From positions 60,624,547 to 60,688,546 of the forward strand of contig CM040741.1 of the NCBI GenBank assembly GCA_022829145.1: a stretch of 64,000 nucleotides of DNA, read 5' to 3'. Under the pieces are notes generated by a model. The model ran no database searches, had not been told where the DNA came from, and was given only the letters and a program-made list of their open reading frames with translations. Positions 1-11,290 of the stretch are shown piece by piece. The position numbers and the translations under genes are program-made. This DNA comes from Albula goreensis (Eukaryota > Chordata > Actinopteri > Albuliformes > Albulidae). Numbering within the stretch: position 1 is the first letter of the stretch; each line of letters starts with the position of its first letter.

Positions 1-1713
1 AACTCATGATGAATGAAGCAGTGTTTTACACTACCAGCAGCTAGGTTTATGTTGCTAGGCTTTCTCCTGGAAGTGTGGTATCCCTTTTCTCCTCCAATAT
101 TCCAAATGCTATGAGACTTGATGCCACAGTCAATACACTGCTTCACTGGCCACACAGGGTGGCCCAGCATCCTACTCAGTGGCTTCACATATGTTTCCAT
201 TTTTTCAGCACCTGAAAATGGCATTACAGTGTTCTATTTAAGAGAAAAAAAGGAAGATATTCTACACTCCTCCAACATTTCTATTCACTAACTCTGAAGA
301 AACAGTAACATGTATGAACAATATTTTATCAATAATGAATTCAGGTACATAGATTTTTTTTTATATACTCATATGTACTTCCCGAAAGAAAGCATGAACA
401 AAATAACAGAGTAGCAAAATAATACATGCTGTATGATTCTAGGACTAAAATAGATACATGCTTAAAGTGAAACACAATTATGGCACCATCACCAATCATG
501 CACCAGCAACCCCCTACGGTAAACTGAGCACCAATAGCCTGTCTAATTTACTACAGCACTTAATATGTGCAAAACTGTTTGGCTGGTGCAAAAACTAAGA
601 GAGAATGTGATTGGTTGTGGAATTTTGTTTGCTCCAATCAGAAATCATATCACTGAAACTGCATACTCAAAGATTCTAACATGTGATAATGGCTTTGATA
701 AATCTGCCTCTAAATGCTTAGAAGCTTAAATAATGGGCTGCAGAGTGAAGAGGTGTTTCAGAAGACAGCGAATGCTTGTCTGCACCCCAAATTGACAGAG
801 GGGGTTGCAGAGGGGTCTGGCAAACAAATACAATTAAGCATCTCAAATTGGGAGAAAATGGGGTTAGGAAAGAATGCGGGGCCTTCAGGGATTGGTTTTG
901 ATGAAGATAGACAGCAACATGCTTTTGGCTTGGTGAAGTATGAATTTATCAGCTTTAGCAGTCTTCATGAATCACAGATTCAAGCTTTTTTATCAGTGCA
1001 TAACTATTTACTATAAAAATTTTTTTATCGAGTTAGCACAGTGAAAGTAAAGGTGGTCTGTAAATATAGGCATTTAAATTGTGATATGCACTGATTAATC
1101 TTGTCCCAGGTTTGAGGATCACATTCCACTATCTTGGAAATGGCAAAAATAGGTTCTGGTGCTAACATTTGGGGGATATGATATGCTAAATTAACATTTA
1201 AACTCAGCCTCATTTCTGTCAACATTTCTATTCCATTATTTATTGTTGAAATTAATGAACATTTATTATCTGATAATATTCCAGAACAAACACAATACTT
1301 GTACTATTTGTTTAATGTATTGTTTACTCTTCACTACATTTTTAATAAAATATTTTTCATATAGTTTTACTCAAATTACTTGTTACATTTTAATGTCCTG
1401 AGCAATAGTAAGAAAACGCAACATTCAACAACCAATCAGAACCTTTCTTTTACCTTCAAAATTGGAGAACTGACAAAAGCACAATCAACTCAAAACAACC
1501 CCTCACATCAAGTAGTCCAAAGTGCACCCATAAAGGACTGTCACATTGTAGTTATGTTGACAACAGTTTATTTGCTGTCAATTGCCAATCAGTCATTGAC
1601 ATTGTTTTTTAATACAGAGTATGTTCTGATTTTTTTGTTTGAGCCATAAGAGAATCATACTTAATTGTCTCACCTCACAATTGAAATTAAAATTGAAATT
1701 GAAGTAACATACG
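1..1713. other. Unique AT-rich DNA, no gene recognised
   Basis: No open frame here has recognisable protein character. The longest (714-1016, 100 codons) overlaps a SINE-like tail at 794-865 and looks like chance. CCAAT-like words (for example near 625-650 and 1430) are scattered without an accompanying TATA or CpG-rich context. The tract ends at the left terminal repeat of the Harbinger-like element. Confidence 0.6.
794..865 (+). repeat. SINE-like tail, copy A
   Basis: This segment starts GACAGAGGGGGTTGCAG and ends with an AATTGGGAGAAAATGGGG-type run. The same order of words recurs at 4891-4962, which shows it is a dispersed repeat. The AATTGGGGAGAAAAAGGGG-like end resembles the 3' tail of SINE families common in fish genomes; that family link is from memory, not a search. 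Only the tail is clear. The 5' part is either decayed or absent. Confidence 0.5.
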
Positions 1714-2450
1714 GGGCCCTATTTTGAAAGTCATATGAATGTCAAAAGGAAGAAATCAGTCATTGCCCAATTCTCACAACATTTGATGGGAGAGGAAAAT
1801 TCGCAAAGCTATTTTCATGGATATAAGTACAAGGCGATAAATCAAATTGGGCAGGTCCATTCCACGGTGCTATTTGCAATAGGAGGTCTTCACATGGCAC
1901 AATCTACGATGGGTGGAGTAATGTGTTACTATCAATTAAAGGGCGTTGGCACAACATTGAATGTTTCAGCCAACCACAAGCACCCATAAAAATCACGTGC
2001 ACCCAGTGCTCGCAAGAGAACATGGATGAGCTAAGACAGAGGAATGTGCGTTTCACACCAGAGGAGACGGAGGTACTGGTTTGTGAGGTCCATGCCCGAC
2101 ATGAGCAAATTTTTAGATCTGCCAGTGTAACCCCTAGTTCCTCAAATGATGCTACTCTTGCAGACACCACACGGACAAGATTGTGGATTTCATTGGTTTA
2201 TTGAGCCTGGCAAAAACCGGCAAATATGCTCAGTGATACAATACATTGCTAAATACTGTCACTGCTAAAACCCATTTTATATTAAGTAACATCAAACCAC
2301 ATGACACATGAAAAAGAATATACAGTGACCACTGTAGCTAGCATGACATTTAATTCAGCTACATTAAATACAATTCCAACAGCATGTACCAGGCAAAAAC
2401 TGTCAAATTATAGCTGGTAAAACTAACAGTTACTTGAGAGGGAAGGCAAA

Positions 2451-2772
2451 GCTTTCCTCAAACTTTATAGCAGAACTCCTTACCTTGACCACTTCACTAG
2501 GACTAGCCTGAAATCAGGAAACCAGGAGCACTCAGAGCTCAGAAAAAAGACACTTTAATGAAAGGGGGTGCCTGTTCAGTAAAGTGTCCTTTATTCTGAG
2601 CTCTGAGTGCCCCAGGTTTCCTGCTTCTGGTACAGTTCCAGTGAAATGGTCCAGGTAAGAAGTTCTGCTATACTGTCTGATTGTCCTTGCTGTTGAGCAC
2701 CTCTGTTGTCCTCTTTTTTATAGCGGGCTTGTAGTGCGTTTGGTACAACCTTTTTCGTTGCTTTCCTCAAAC
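2451..2772. repeat. 13-bp direct repeat bracketing the palindrome
   Basis: GCTTTCCTCAAAC occurs at 2451-2463 and again at 2760-2772. The second copy leads straight into the C-terminal coding frame (2761 onward). The DNA between the copies contains the palindrome. The pair could be a target-site duplication from an insertion of about 296 bp, or the footprint of a template switch. Confidence 0.6.
2466..2672. repeat. 207-bp palindrome (92-bp arms, 22-nt loop)
   Basis: The left arm 2466-2557 begins TATAGCAGAACTCCTTACCT and ends CACTTTA. The right arm 2580-2672 is its imperfect inverted copy, ending AGAAGTTCTGCTATA. The CTCAGAGCTCAGAA block near the loop is perfectly mirrored. The structure lies inside the dead MYB-like gene. 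It could be a palindromic MITE, or a fold-back made during replication. Confidence 0.8.
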
Positions 2773-3939
2773 GTGCAAGACATCAGGGCTACTGGAGGGG
2801 GTCCTTCCACCACCCAGCCTCTGACAGGTGGCTGGCAAAGCCAGGAAAGGTGAGAATATCTGATCACCCCTTCCGGCTTTGCCACCGTTCAGAGGGAGCT
2901 CCGCACACTCTGACGCACAGTGGAGTCCCTGAACAGCCGTCTCCGCTGGATGGACAGCAGGATGGAGGCGAGGCAGGCTCTGCTCGGCAACAGCCTAGAA
3001 ACTGCTGTCCATTCCAGCTCCTTATCGGTGACATAACCGTGACAACCCCCCCTCACCCCCCAAACTACCGCTCAAAGGATTTCCAAGCATTAATAAACAT
3101 TCCAAGCAAGAATAAACATTGAAAGAGTACGATTCTTTTCCTGATTGTTTTCCTGGCTTCCTTGGCTCCTTTCCAAAATGGAATTTTGACCATTATTGCT
3201 TTCGTTAATATATCTAAAGTCATGTTATGACACCAACTGGCTGAGTCAATGTACTACAATTTATTTGGCTACCTTCAAGTTTTGTACTCTGAATAGACCT
3301 GCTTTTGAGTCCTCTTAAGCTCAAGGGTTTCACTTTGGATGAAGATTGCAATTCGGGCATTGCTCCCCATAATTTGCACGGTACTCCCATTTGTTTTCAG
3401 AGAACACTCCCAGACGTTACGCTTCTACACCCCTTTATTACGTCAGAGGCACAAGTGGCTTTGTGCTTCTACATTTTTCCTGCTGCGCTGCTGGTGTGTT
3501 GCCGAACATAACTTTGCATGTGTCTTTGCGGCCATGGCTTATTTTATATTCGCCATAGCATGTTGCTCCTGCCTGAAAAATAGGGCCCATGGGTGCTTTT
3601 ATTTTATTAATATTTTAGCTGTTATCATTGCCACTTACCTTTTTAAACTGGCCCTCTTAGCTAGCTACAGTTTAGCCATCACATGTCAATTGTGAGGTTA
3701 TAAGAAAAAATATATATGAAAGCCAAATTCGTCAACTGATATTAACTTTGTGGTGGCCTTAAATAATGTATGCTAGAATGGCAGATTATTTAGAGCAAGG
3801 CAATACATTCAGGATTTTAAATAATCTTTGCAAAAGAGTGATATTCTTTCTCCTCAAGAACAGTTTGGTAAGTTCATTTTCATGACTGCTGTATTTGTCA
3901 AACTGTGTTGGTGAAGATACAAACGAACACTTGCATTTA

Positions 3940-3985
3940 ATTGTGAGCCAGTTAGTTACAAATGTTGATTGAATTCCAATCTTGG
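3940..3985 (+). repeat. Fragment of the short element at 32219-32374
   Basis: ACAAATGTTGATTGAATTCC at 3958-3977 matches the right terminal repeat of the element at 32219-32374 except for the last bases. The preceding AATTGTGAGCCAGTTAG resembles AATTGTAAGTAAGTTAAG there. Only the right end is present. Confidence 0.55.
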
Positions 3986-4020
3986 ACTTTTACTGATGTA
4001 ATGTTTGAATGTGGATGTTT

Positions 4021-4108
4021 TGTTTACTTTTGCTCGAGTAATTTAAAAAAAAAAAAAAGTATCTGTACTTGAATTCAAGTACTAATGCTGGGCACTTTGT
4101 CCAACACT
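4021..4108 (+). repeat. Fish ACTTGAGTA-type DNA element fragment
   Basis: The string TTTACTTTTGCTCGAGTAAT, then poly-A, GTATCTGTACTTGAATTCAA and a CACTTTGTCCAACACTG end, resembles a very common fish non-autonomous element. That family is built from ACTTTTACTTGAGTA units and ends in CCACCACTG-like sequence. The assignment is from memory of the family; no second copy is in the window. Confidence 0.5.
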
Positions 4109-4890
4109 GAAATTAAAGCAAATCAAGGGAACACATTGAATTTTATTGTTAAAAATTAAGCTCGGGATGAAATATGAGAGTAAAAATGATCAGTCAGAAT
4201 ACAAATTCTGTAGGCAGTTAAAAATGCTTCCCCCTGACAAATGGACTGGGTTATTTGTAAATTCCTCTCACAAAACCGTAGATTACTTTATTCTAGACCA
4301 CAGTGATGACAAAGCTGAATTTCCTCTATGTGAAAAGAGGTAGAAGTCATAATAATTTCAGGGTTGAATGACTTAGAATATTGGATTTTTGGCACACCAA
4401 CAAATATCAACATTTTTATAAAGTATTCTTAAAAGCAACATAATGTTTCATTTTCTTTCAAAATATTCAGCTAGTTTTTAGGATTTGAGGTGGTGAGGTG
4501 AGTGTTGTCAAAACTAATTTACAAATTTATGGATTAATCAAAGTAATGGACAGAGCAGAACCTTCTTTAATTGATACATATCAGTCAGTCTGCTGTGAGA
4601 GATACTGAACATACATTTTAGTGGGTGTTGGATCTCAGGTGGCTGGTCTTGTTGAGTTGCTTTTCCAGTGTGTGAGTGGACCCCATGGTCTGGAATCAAA
4701 TGCAGACTGGACTAATACTGACTATTTTCCTTCTAATGAGGGAGGAATTCGGTAGCCAGGGCTGTGTGTGTGTCATTGCTCACCAGTGACCCCATACTGG
4801 TTAATTCTGGTATGCAGACTGGCTCATGCCTATGAAAGTTTAGCTGGCAGTATGAAGTGCTGTGGTCCACTGTATTAACATTCATGAATG

Positions 4891-4962
4891 GACAGAGGGG
4901 GTTGCAGAAATGAGCCCAGCTTGTGAATTCAATTGGACGTTCAAAATGGGGAAAAAGGGGAA
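4891..4962 (+). repeat. SINE-like tail, copy B
   Basis: It matches 794-865 in word order: GACAGAGGGGGTTGCAG, a middle with AATTCAATTGG, then TCAAAATGGGGAAAAAGGGG. The 170 bases upstream (about 4715-4890) may be the body of the same SINE, but I cannot delimit a tRNA-like head. Confidence 0.55.
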
Positions 4963-7037
4963 ATGCAGAATAATTAAATATGTTTTGGAGATACATGTCA
5001 CCCTAGGAACAAGAAAGAGACCTTTTACTGTTCTCTAAAAGACTGTCAGTAATGTAGTTTACCCCAAGGTATATGTGCATATTATTTGTGGTTGACAATG
5101 TTATTTTTCTGAGGGGAAAAACAGACATTTTAAAGCATTTAAAGTGAATACAAGGGAAACAGTTTGGTACACAAGCCAAGAACCAAGCTACATTATTGCA
5201 TCAGTCAATGGCATACAAGCCATTAAAAGGTCGAGTTATACATGGTTGGTCCAAATCCTTGGCATTATTGTCTCATACCGCCACCCTAGGTGCCCATTAA
5301 ATTCTGATGGACCTAGTCTTTCTTCCCTAATTTTCACAAACAAATGCTAGATCTTGGTTCTGCTTGCAGCCTACTATTCCCAGTATGACTAACCATTGAA
5401 TGAAACTCTAATATACTGCAATCCTCAAAAAATATAGGCTAAGGGGATGTATGCCAAATTGAAAGCATAGAGAAGAAAAGTTAGCAAGAAACAGTGTCTA
5501 TGTCCAGAGAAAAGAACACTCTGTTCTTTTGGCATGTGACCACATACAGTGGTGTTCTTGTTTAATATATGGGTGTGGTACCATGGGTATTATTTTTGGG
5601 ATTGTTTACAGGTACACTTAACAGTTAAAATAAATGCCTTCAGGCATTCAGAGCAGGGAGTACCTGTCTGTTGCGCCTGGAGCACTTGGCTTTTCCGCCC
5701 GTGGCTGTTGTCACATTCGGACATGCTTCTCCTGATCACCCATGGCTTGTCTGACCTTGTCATCACAATTCACAGTACCCACATGGGGTCTTTAGTCTAT
5801 CTGTGATATTTCTGGGAGTCACTCCTCTCTGGTATGGTTACAGCATTCTTTTCTGTGTGTGGAATATTTCCTTTAAGTAGAGTAATGGAGAATTTAAAGT
5901 TCTGTTCTAGAGTTTCTGTGGCCAAGGAGAAATATATTTAAGCCAACCTGGCACACCCTGATAAAAAGAGAGTTATATAATCAGCTTAAACAGTCAGTAG
6001 CTATGATAGAATGAAACATGCTATGCAATGGAGGTACACTACTCACTAGCTAATTTTAATTGATTTGCAAAATCCTGTATGAAAGCATTATATTACCCAT
6101 ATGCCCACAGTACTGTATGTTCACAGGTGCACTTGCACAATTATACATACATACATGGCTGCATACATACATACATACATACATACATAATGAAAGACTG
6201 TATGGAAATTGTTATGCAGACCACTGACTTCATTTTTGGTATTTCTAAAGGACAAAACTAATGCAGGGAGTAGTATATGTTGCTGCTTCTTTGTGTTTTC
6301 CAAAGATTGCACCATACGAGCTAAGTGTAAAAGAACTTGTATGAAAAATGCAGTAGCCTCGTTACAATGCTATCAGACAGATGATAGAACAGTGACTGTA
6401 AAACAGCTAATGGCCCTGACTGCTATCCTCATGTTTCTGGAAAAAAGAACCAACTTATTTTTACATGAAAATGATGATTAGTTGGAGAACTGCCATCTAA
6501 TTTTTAGTACCCTGGAGGCAATGAGCAATACGTCAATCCTGAAAAGCAGCTGGTTCACCTAAACCCCAGTTCTGTGTATAAATCATTTCTATCAGTTTTG
6601 TAATCTGAAGGAAAACTCACAGTTTAGTGAATCAAACAACCCATATGAACACAACAACTCGATAAAGAGTGCCACTGCCTTTTTCATGTTGAATTGACAC
6701 TTATGCAAATTATAAAACTACTTTCTCTGTGTTTTATTTTTTGTCCTGACTTTTGTTTTACTGAACTTGTTGATATTGTATTTATTCAGCATGTAGTGAG
6801 AAGCAGAAATGTTAATTCTCTCTGTGGTAATGAACTACTCTGTGGTAGTTGGAATACTTATGTGTTTCTCAAAAACATTGAGAGCTTTAATACTGACTGT
6901 TTTGATTGCAGCAGATGGACAGTAAAGTATTTACATTTTTTGTTCATTCATTGTGATATACAAAATTATACTTAATGCATTTCTGGAATATGTGCTGCAC
7001 TATGATGCACTTGTTCTCATAGTCCAATACTGAAACC
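4963..7037. other. Unique DNA, no gene recognised
   Basis: Apart from the (CATA)n microsatellite, this tract holds short chance frames only (the longest is 93 codons at 6694-6975, Phe/Cys-rich and without domain character). Confidence 0.55.
6143..6189. repeat. (CATA)n microsatellite
   Basis: Two runs of ACAT units (6143-6156 and 6162-6189) are separated by GGCTG. This is an ordinary tetranucleotide repeat. The open frames crossing it, with His/Thr/Tyr/Ile repeats, are artefacts. Confidence 0.95.
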
Positions 7038-7087
7038 TGACAGTTGATGACAGTTTGTGAGACGGATGCAACTGGCCATAATGACAG
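7038..7087 (+). promoter_or_regulatory. Cluster of three TGACAG motifs
   Basis: TGACAG, the core site of MEIS/PKNOX/TGIF (TALE) homeodomain proteins, occurs at 7038, 7048 and 7082 on the same strand. The middle one reads TTGATGACAG, close to the composite PBX-MEIS site TGATTGACAG. Regulatory function is inferred from motif density only. Confidence 0.3.
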
Positions 7088-7758
7088 TCAGGGAGGGAGG
7101 GTGCTAGTGAGGAGGATATTCCCTTCTAATCACTCCAGATGACTCTGGTTGACTGCGTGCCTGCAAGCTCTCTGTGCAATGACACAGCTAAAATGTGTCC
7201 TTCAGAGCAAAAGTAGGTAGCAGTTTGCTGTGCACACGTCACTGAACAAGGGTGGTGTTGCAGCAATGGGCCAGACCACAAGAACAAATGGAAAAATGCA
7301 TTGTGTGAAATTAGTCAATATCCAGAAATACCTTAGCTTGAAATCTTTCTGATGTGCTGAACATGTACTTCCTTTGGGCTGCTGGGTGAGCTTGTCTGGG
7401 TATGCAGTGGGTATAACCATGCTGTTGAGTAGATTGAGCATACCAAATCATCAGTATAAAAGGGGAAAAGCATAGATTTTCTGGATATCATACATGATCA
7501 TTCGTTTTGTCTGGATTTTCTGTGGCACTTAAAGTTGGATTGTGATTTTGAGGTCTGACTTCCCTTTCAGCTCTGTGAATGAAATTACTGACAGATAAAT
7601 TCGCACATCAGACCTCAGATATCTCATAGCGCTTTCTCAGAGAACATAAAAAAACTAATACATCTTTGTATTTTGGACCATTTTCCCAGTATTGAACTAG
7701 AAACAGTTGCTCTCCAACAGAATGAAACATTTTCTAATAATGTTATTAAACTTTTCAG

Positions 7759-7890
7759 CTGTTGATGATGGTTTTAGATATTTCTCCAATTCCATCCCTA
7801 ATTGTGACACTAGGTCCTGTTGGTTGTGGGAATAGCTTTCGTGATATGGAGTCAGCCTTCACCTGCTCCTCGGCCCGGTGTGATATTACT
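7759..7890 (+). other. Exon-like block 1 (44 codons, phase 0/0)
   Basis: A pyrimidine-rich acceptor, AAACTTTTCAG, ends at 7758 and a consensus donor, GTAAGT, starts at 7891. Between them 132 bases are fully open in one frame. The encoded peptide has a hydrophobic start and a Cys-bearing end (Cys at codons 23, 38 and 43), including PIPSLIVTLGPVGCGNSF. The next exon-like block at 8679 keeps the same frame. I do not recognise the protein. Chance is a serious alternative. Confidence 0.25.
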
Positions 7891-8678
7891 GTAAGTGTTC
7901 TCCAATTTCATTGCACAGCCAGATCCTCTTCTCACTGCACAATTGTAATGAGTGGAAGTCACTGAGCTGGTGAGGCATGAAGGACCGAAGTCAGATACAG
8001 TCCTTTGGCTCTTACACAGCCCAGCTGTTCTCATCACTGAAAGCGGGAAATCCAATTAGATGTTCACAGTCATTCCAAAACCTGGATAAAAGTTTCCTTT
8101 TTTCCAAATCATGTTATTATGGCATGAGGGCTTACTTTGACCAATAAAATTTTGATGAATAAGATCAGAAGCAGTGCAGACATGACGGACCAGAGCAGCG
8201 GAAATAGTTGCATATAGCGGCCGTGCTTAGGAAGGAGGGTGCTGGAAGAGAAAGTGCAGAAATTGTTTTTCATCCTGCAGGATCTAATTCCATGAGTTGC
8301 AAAGAGCGTAATATGTTCGGCGCGGCTCCTGGAGACATGGAGCAAGGGGTCCTGAGTAAGGACCACTGAAAAACCCTTGGGTGTGCCCACATCATTACAC
8401 AAAAGGGTCCTTGTAAAACAAGCGAAATTACAGCACTGAACAATGGCACCATAATGGGAGGTTCTTTCACCTTTTTTTAAGACACCACAAGCTCAAATTC
8501 TATATGCTACAATGGGTGTGCAATTATCCATCCACTACATCACTCTAAAGAGCACTGCAGTTCTTTTATAGTATGAAGTCATCTGCATTGTTATTCAAAT
8601 CAAATGGCTTTGCACACATTTCTGTTGTTGAGCAGTAAAAGAGTAACATACTTTCTGTGGGTCTGTACTTTATTTTAG

Positions 8679-8757
8679 ATTTGGTTTGGTGTTGCTATGC
8701 CTGGACTCACTTGGCTGTTTTCATCTTTTGCCGGCATCTTCCACTGGCTGCCTGGAG
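8679..8757 (+). other. Exon-like block 2 (79 nt)
   Basis: The acceptor TACTTTATTTTAG ends at 8678 and the donor GTAATG starts at 8758. Read in phase 0, as block 1 demands, it is open and encodes a strongly hydrophobic stretch beginning IWFGVAMPGLTWLFSSF, like a membrane segment. The intron between the two blocks would be 788 bp. No convincing third exon was found downstream, and the family is not recognised. Confidence 0.22.
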
Positions 8758-9504
8758 GTAATGGTTTTCTGTATTGTGGTGGTGGCAATTGCATGTTTCT
8801 CAGCCAGTAAATTCACATCGTGAAATTGGTTCGCAGTTCTCATGACAGGGTTGTGAACAAATGTGTTAAAGATGTGTCCTTAATATAAAACAAACAATAT
8901 GTGTATTGTATTATTCAAACAGACACTAAGCAGCAATTTGTACTTGAAAATAACACTAAATAAGCACTTTCACTCGTTACTAACGATGCACTGACAGTCT
9001 GCGTCAATGCAATGTGTGTGTCAGGCCATTGCCATTCTGCCTGGACTAAAATGTTCAGGACGTTTCTGGATGTTTTCAGCAAATGAACATTCCAGTATTA
9101 CAACATTTAACAAGGGTGCCAACACTGGTCAGGCAGTAGTCACTGTCAATCATGTGTCACTGCAAACATAAAAATAAAAACAATAAGTTAATAATTCATT
9201 CAGTGGGGAAGAAGGTAAGGGACATTTTCTGAATCCTGACTTTGTAGATTCTGGGGGAATACTACAGCGTCTTTTTTTGCTTTCATACTTTCATGACAAG
9301 ATAACAACATTTGCAACATTATATGATGTCATATATTATTGTAAATGCTTATATGATAACATTTTTCTGATCTTATATTTATATTATTTATTTATGTTAG
9401 AATTAATTAAAGCAGTTAACACAAACCATGCATATGGGTTTTGCAGCTTTTCAGTTCAGGTTCTGCTGTATTGTGTGTGTGGCACACTGGGTGCATGTGT
9501 GTTC

Positions 9505-9505
<1 letters not shown>

Positions 9506-9584
<79 letters not shown>
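9506..9584. repeat. (TG)39 microsatellite
   Basis: Seventy-nine bases of uninterrupted TG, preceded by impure TG/CA words. Alternating purine-pyrimidine DNA like this can adopt Z-form. The long Cys/Val frames across it are artefacts. Confidence 0.97.
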
Positions 9585-9585
<1 letters not shown>

Positions 9586-10984
9586 CATGATATTGCGTTT
9601 TGTGACTAATAAAAAAAAACAGTACTTCTACTTGCTGAAATACAATGGTTGATGCTTTGAAGGTTTCTCTTACTACAGGGTATGGTTTAAGCAGCTGTTT
9701 TAAGATGGGTTGGACATAACAGAATAGAATGTTAAAAAAGCCACTTATGCTGTTCTGATGTCATATTGAAGGCCCTTTGGCAGTTGTGGATTCTCCTGCT
9801 CCACCACCACAGAAATGTGAAACCGTCTCCCTTACTGTTTGATGCTCTTGAATACTATAATGGCCTTTGTGCCACTGAACAAGCGGCTCAAGAATTGGTT
9901 CTAATTCAGTGTCCAGAGATTTAAAAATTCAGATTTTAATCCAGTTCACCATTAACTCCGTTAAATGTTTAATGTTTAACAAAATAATTAAAATACACCA
10001 TATGGACATCTGGAATTGAGTTTAATATTAAATTCTTCTCACAAAATGCCATGTTGAACAAAAGATTTGCAATAATTTAGGTTGCCTACAGCAATTCTCC
10101 ACGCTCAGAACATGTGTTGTGTCTGTCCCAGGTGCATCATTGGCCTTTTTCTGGCGTCTGATTCTGATGAAAATTTCACCAAGAGTATGGTAATTAAATG
10201 TGTGGTTCAGCCAAACCAAGAGCTGGAATCATAAACACACATTAATAATTCATGGATCACCTTCTGTTATTGTTAGTCAACTATTAATAAGCACGAATAC
10301 AGACCCCTGTATGACAGGAAATAACTAATTACACAAATACAAAATGGGGAAAGCTTCTGGAGCCTAGTCTATTTTTGTCCCTGTTTTGAAATGCACTGTT
10401 GACATGACAGACAGTTCCGATTCTCTTGTCAGAGATATGTATGCATATATGGGCAGCTCATACCGTTGCCGTAAAGATAGGGGGATAAATTGTGATTCAA
10501 AAAGCTTCTAAATGAAAAATGATATCTCTTCGAAGGCTTTAGCATGTGATAAGAGATTGTCTGTCATGGTATTTTAGCACTTCTTTGTCAGTTATGATGG
10601 ACTGGCATGTCACTTTATCTGAGGGGAGTTTTCTCAACATTCAACTCTTCACAGCCTAATCCAGGTGGTGTGATGAAATTGCTTTTTTCAGAGTATGGAA
10701 AACTAGAAATCCTACACCACTGCAACACATTTGTGAGCAGGAAAGATTTATAAGATTAAAGTTTGGCTGTGTGAGTGAAATGGATATCGCCAAGGGAAAT
10801 GAATGGTTGGAAAAGATAGTCATCCTGTGTTAGACAAGGCTGTGGAATTTGACAGAGGGATAAAGTATGACCTTGCTAAACATTCGTTAAGTGCTCCTGC
10901 AGTGCAAAATAAATAAATAAATTAGAAACATTGTCCAGGAATTTTGTGGATAGTAACCGTTGACAAGAAATGTACTGCAGTGGA
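9585..10984. other. Unique DNA; possible regulatory block near 10430-10720
   Basis: No gene recognised. The part from about 10430 to 10720 has complex, non-repetitive texture with GATA-like words (AGATAGG, GATAAG) and could be a conserved element. This is an impression only. The rest is ordinary AT-rich DNA. Confidence 0.4.
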
Positions 10985-11290
10985 AGATTAAATTATAAGG
11001 AGTAAATCAACCACCAAAGCCAACAAGCACGAAAGCTACATGTACAGATTCGGGTTGAAATCCAAGGAGCCCTTAGGGAACAAAGGCACCGAAAATAAAG
11101 AAGCTCTATCATTTCACCCTGAATGCATTTCATCAAGGTTTTCTTATCCCCAGTCTGGCTTTTAAAGCTCAAATACCTGCCTGTCACTCTGGGGACAATG
11201 TGCGCTGTCACAAACAAAGAGTTGCCCACTGGTGCTTAACAGTTTGATTGTTAAGCTTTGGGGAAGAGAAGGCCACACTGTAGCTCAGAC
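10985..11290. promoter_or_regulatory. Candidate conserved noncoding block
   Basis: This block is more GC-balanced and complex than its surroundings. It carries SOX-type words (ACAAACAAAG near 11211) and a perfect inverted repeat, GCTTAACA and TGTTAAGC (11234-11256), with a 7-nt loop. A minus-strand frame (10993-11229) shows no domain. Enhancer function is inferred from texture only. Confidence 0.3.

Larger units (their letters stand above)
2022..3036 (+). pseudogene. Broken MYB/SANT-like gene of Harbinger element
   Basis: The N-terminal piece starts at ATG 2022 and runs to about 2204. It encodes MDELRQRNVRFTPEETEVLV and onward, the helix start typical of MYB/SANT-like (NAIF1-like) domains, where an Arg/Phe-rich strand precedes an acidic first helix. 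The C-terminal piece occupies a single frame from 2761 to the stop at 3034-3036. It holds a Gly-rich ATGGGPSTTQPLT hinge (about 2788-2826) and then an amphipathic coiled coil, VESLNSRLRWMDSRMEARQ (about 2929-2985), as in the C-terminal part of the family. Two in-frame stops (2851-2853 and 2914-2916) and about 560 bp of foreign or palindromic DNA between the pieces show it is dead. In family members the protein is a nuclear DNA-binding partner of the transposase. Splicing of the original gene cannot be reconstructed here. Confidence 0.6.
1714..3588 (+). mobile_element. Harbinger-like DNA transposon remnant
   Basis: The left end reads GGGCCCTATTTTG (1714-1726). The right end is its inverted form, AAAATAGGGCCC, ending at 3588, giving 12-bp perfect terminal inverted repeats. 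The flanks ACG and ATG could be a decayed 3-bp target duplication, as expected for PIF/Harbinger, but this is weak. Inside are pieces of a MYB/SANT-like DNA-binding protein gene (2022-3036), the accessory protein Harbinger elements carry. I see no DDE nuclease gene, so the copy is a deleted, non-autonomous derivative. A palindrome (2466-2672) interrupts the gene. An ISL2EU-type element is a possible alternative, because its ends and target duplication can look similar. Confidence 0.65.

Noticed and set aside
8109..8402. Minus-strand frame with a hydrophobic helix (LLWSVMSALLLILFIKILLV)
   Set aside because: It resembles a membrane segment, but it has no convincing ATG context, splice sites or recognisable family, and it lies inside the intron of the better plus-strand exon pair.
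9277..9652. Cys-Val repeat frames
   Set aside because: Translation of the (TG)39 tract.
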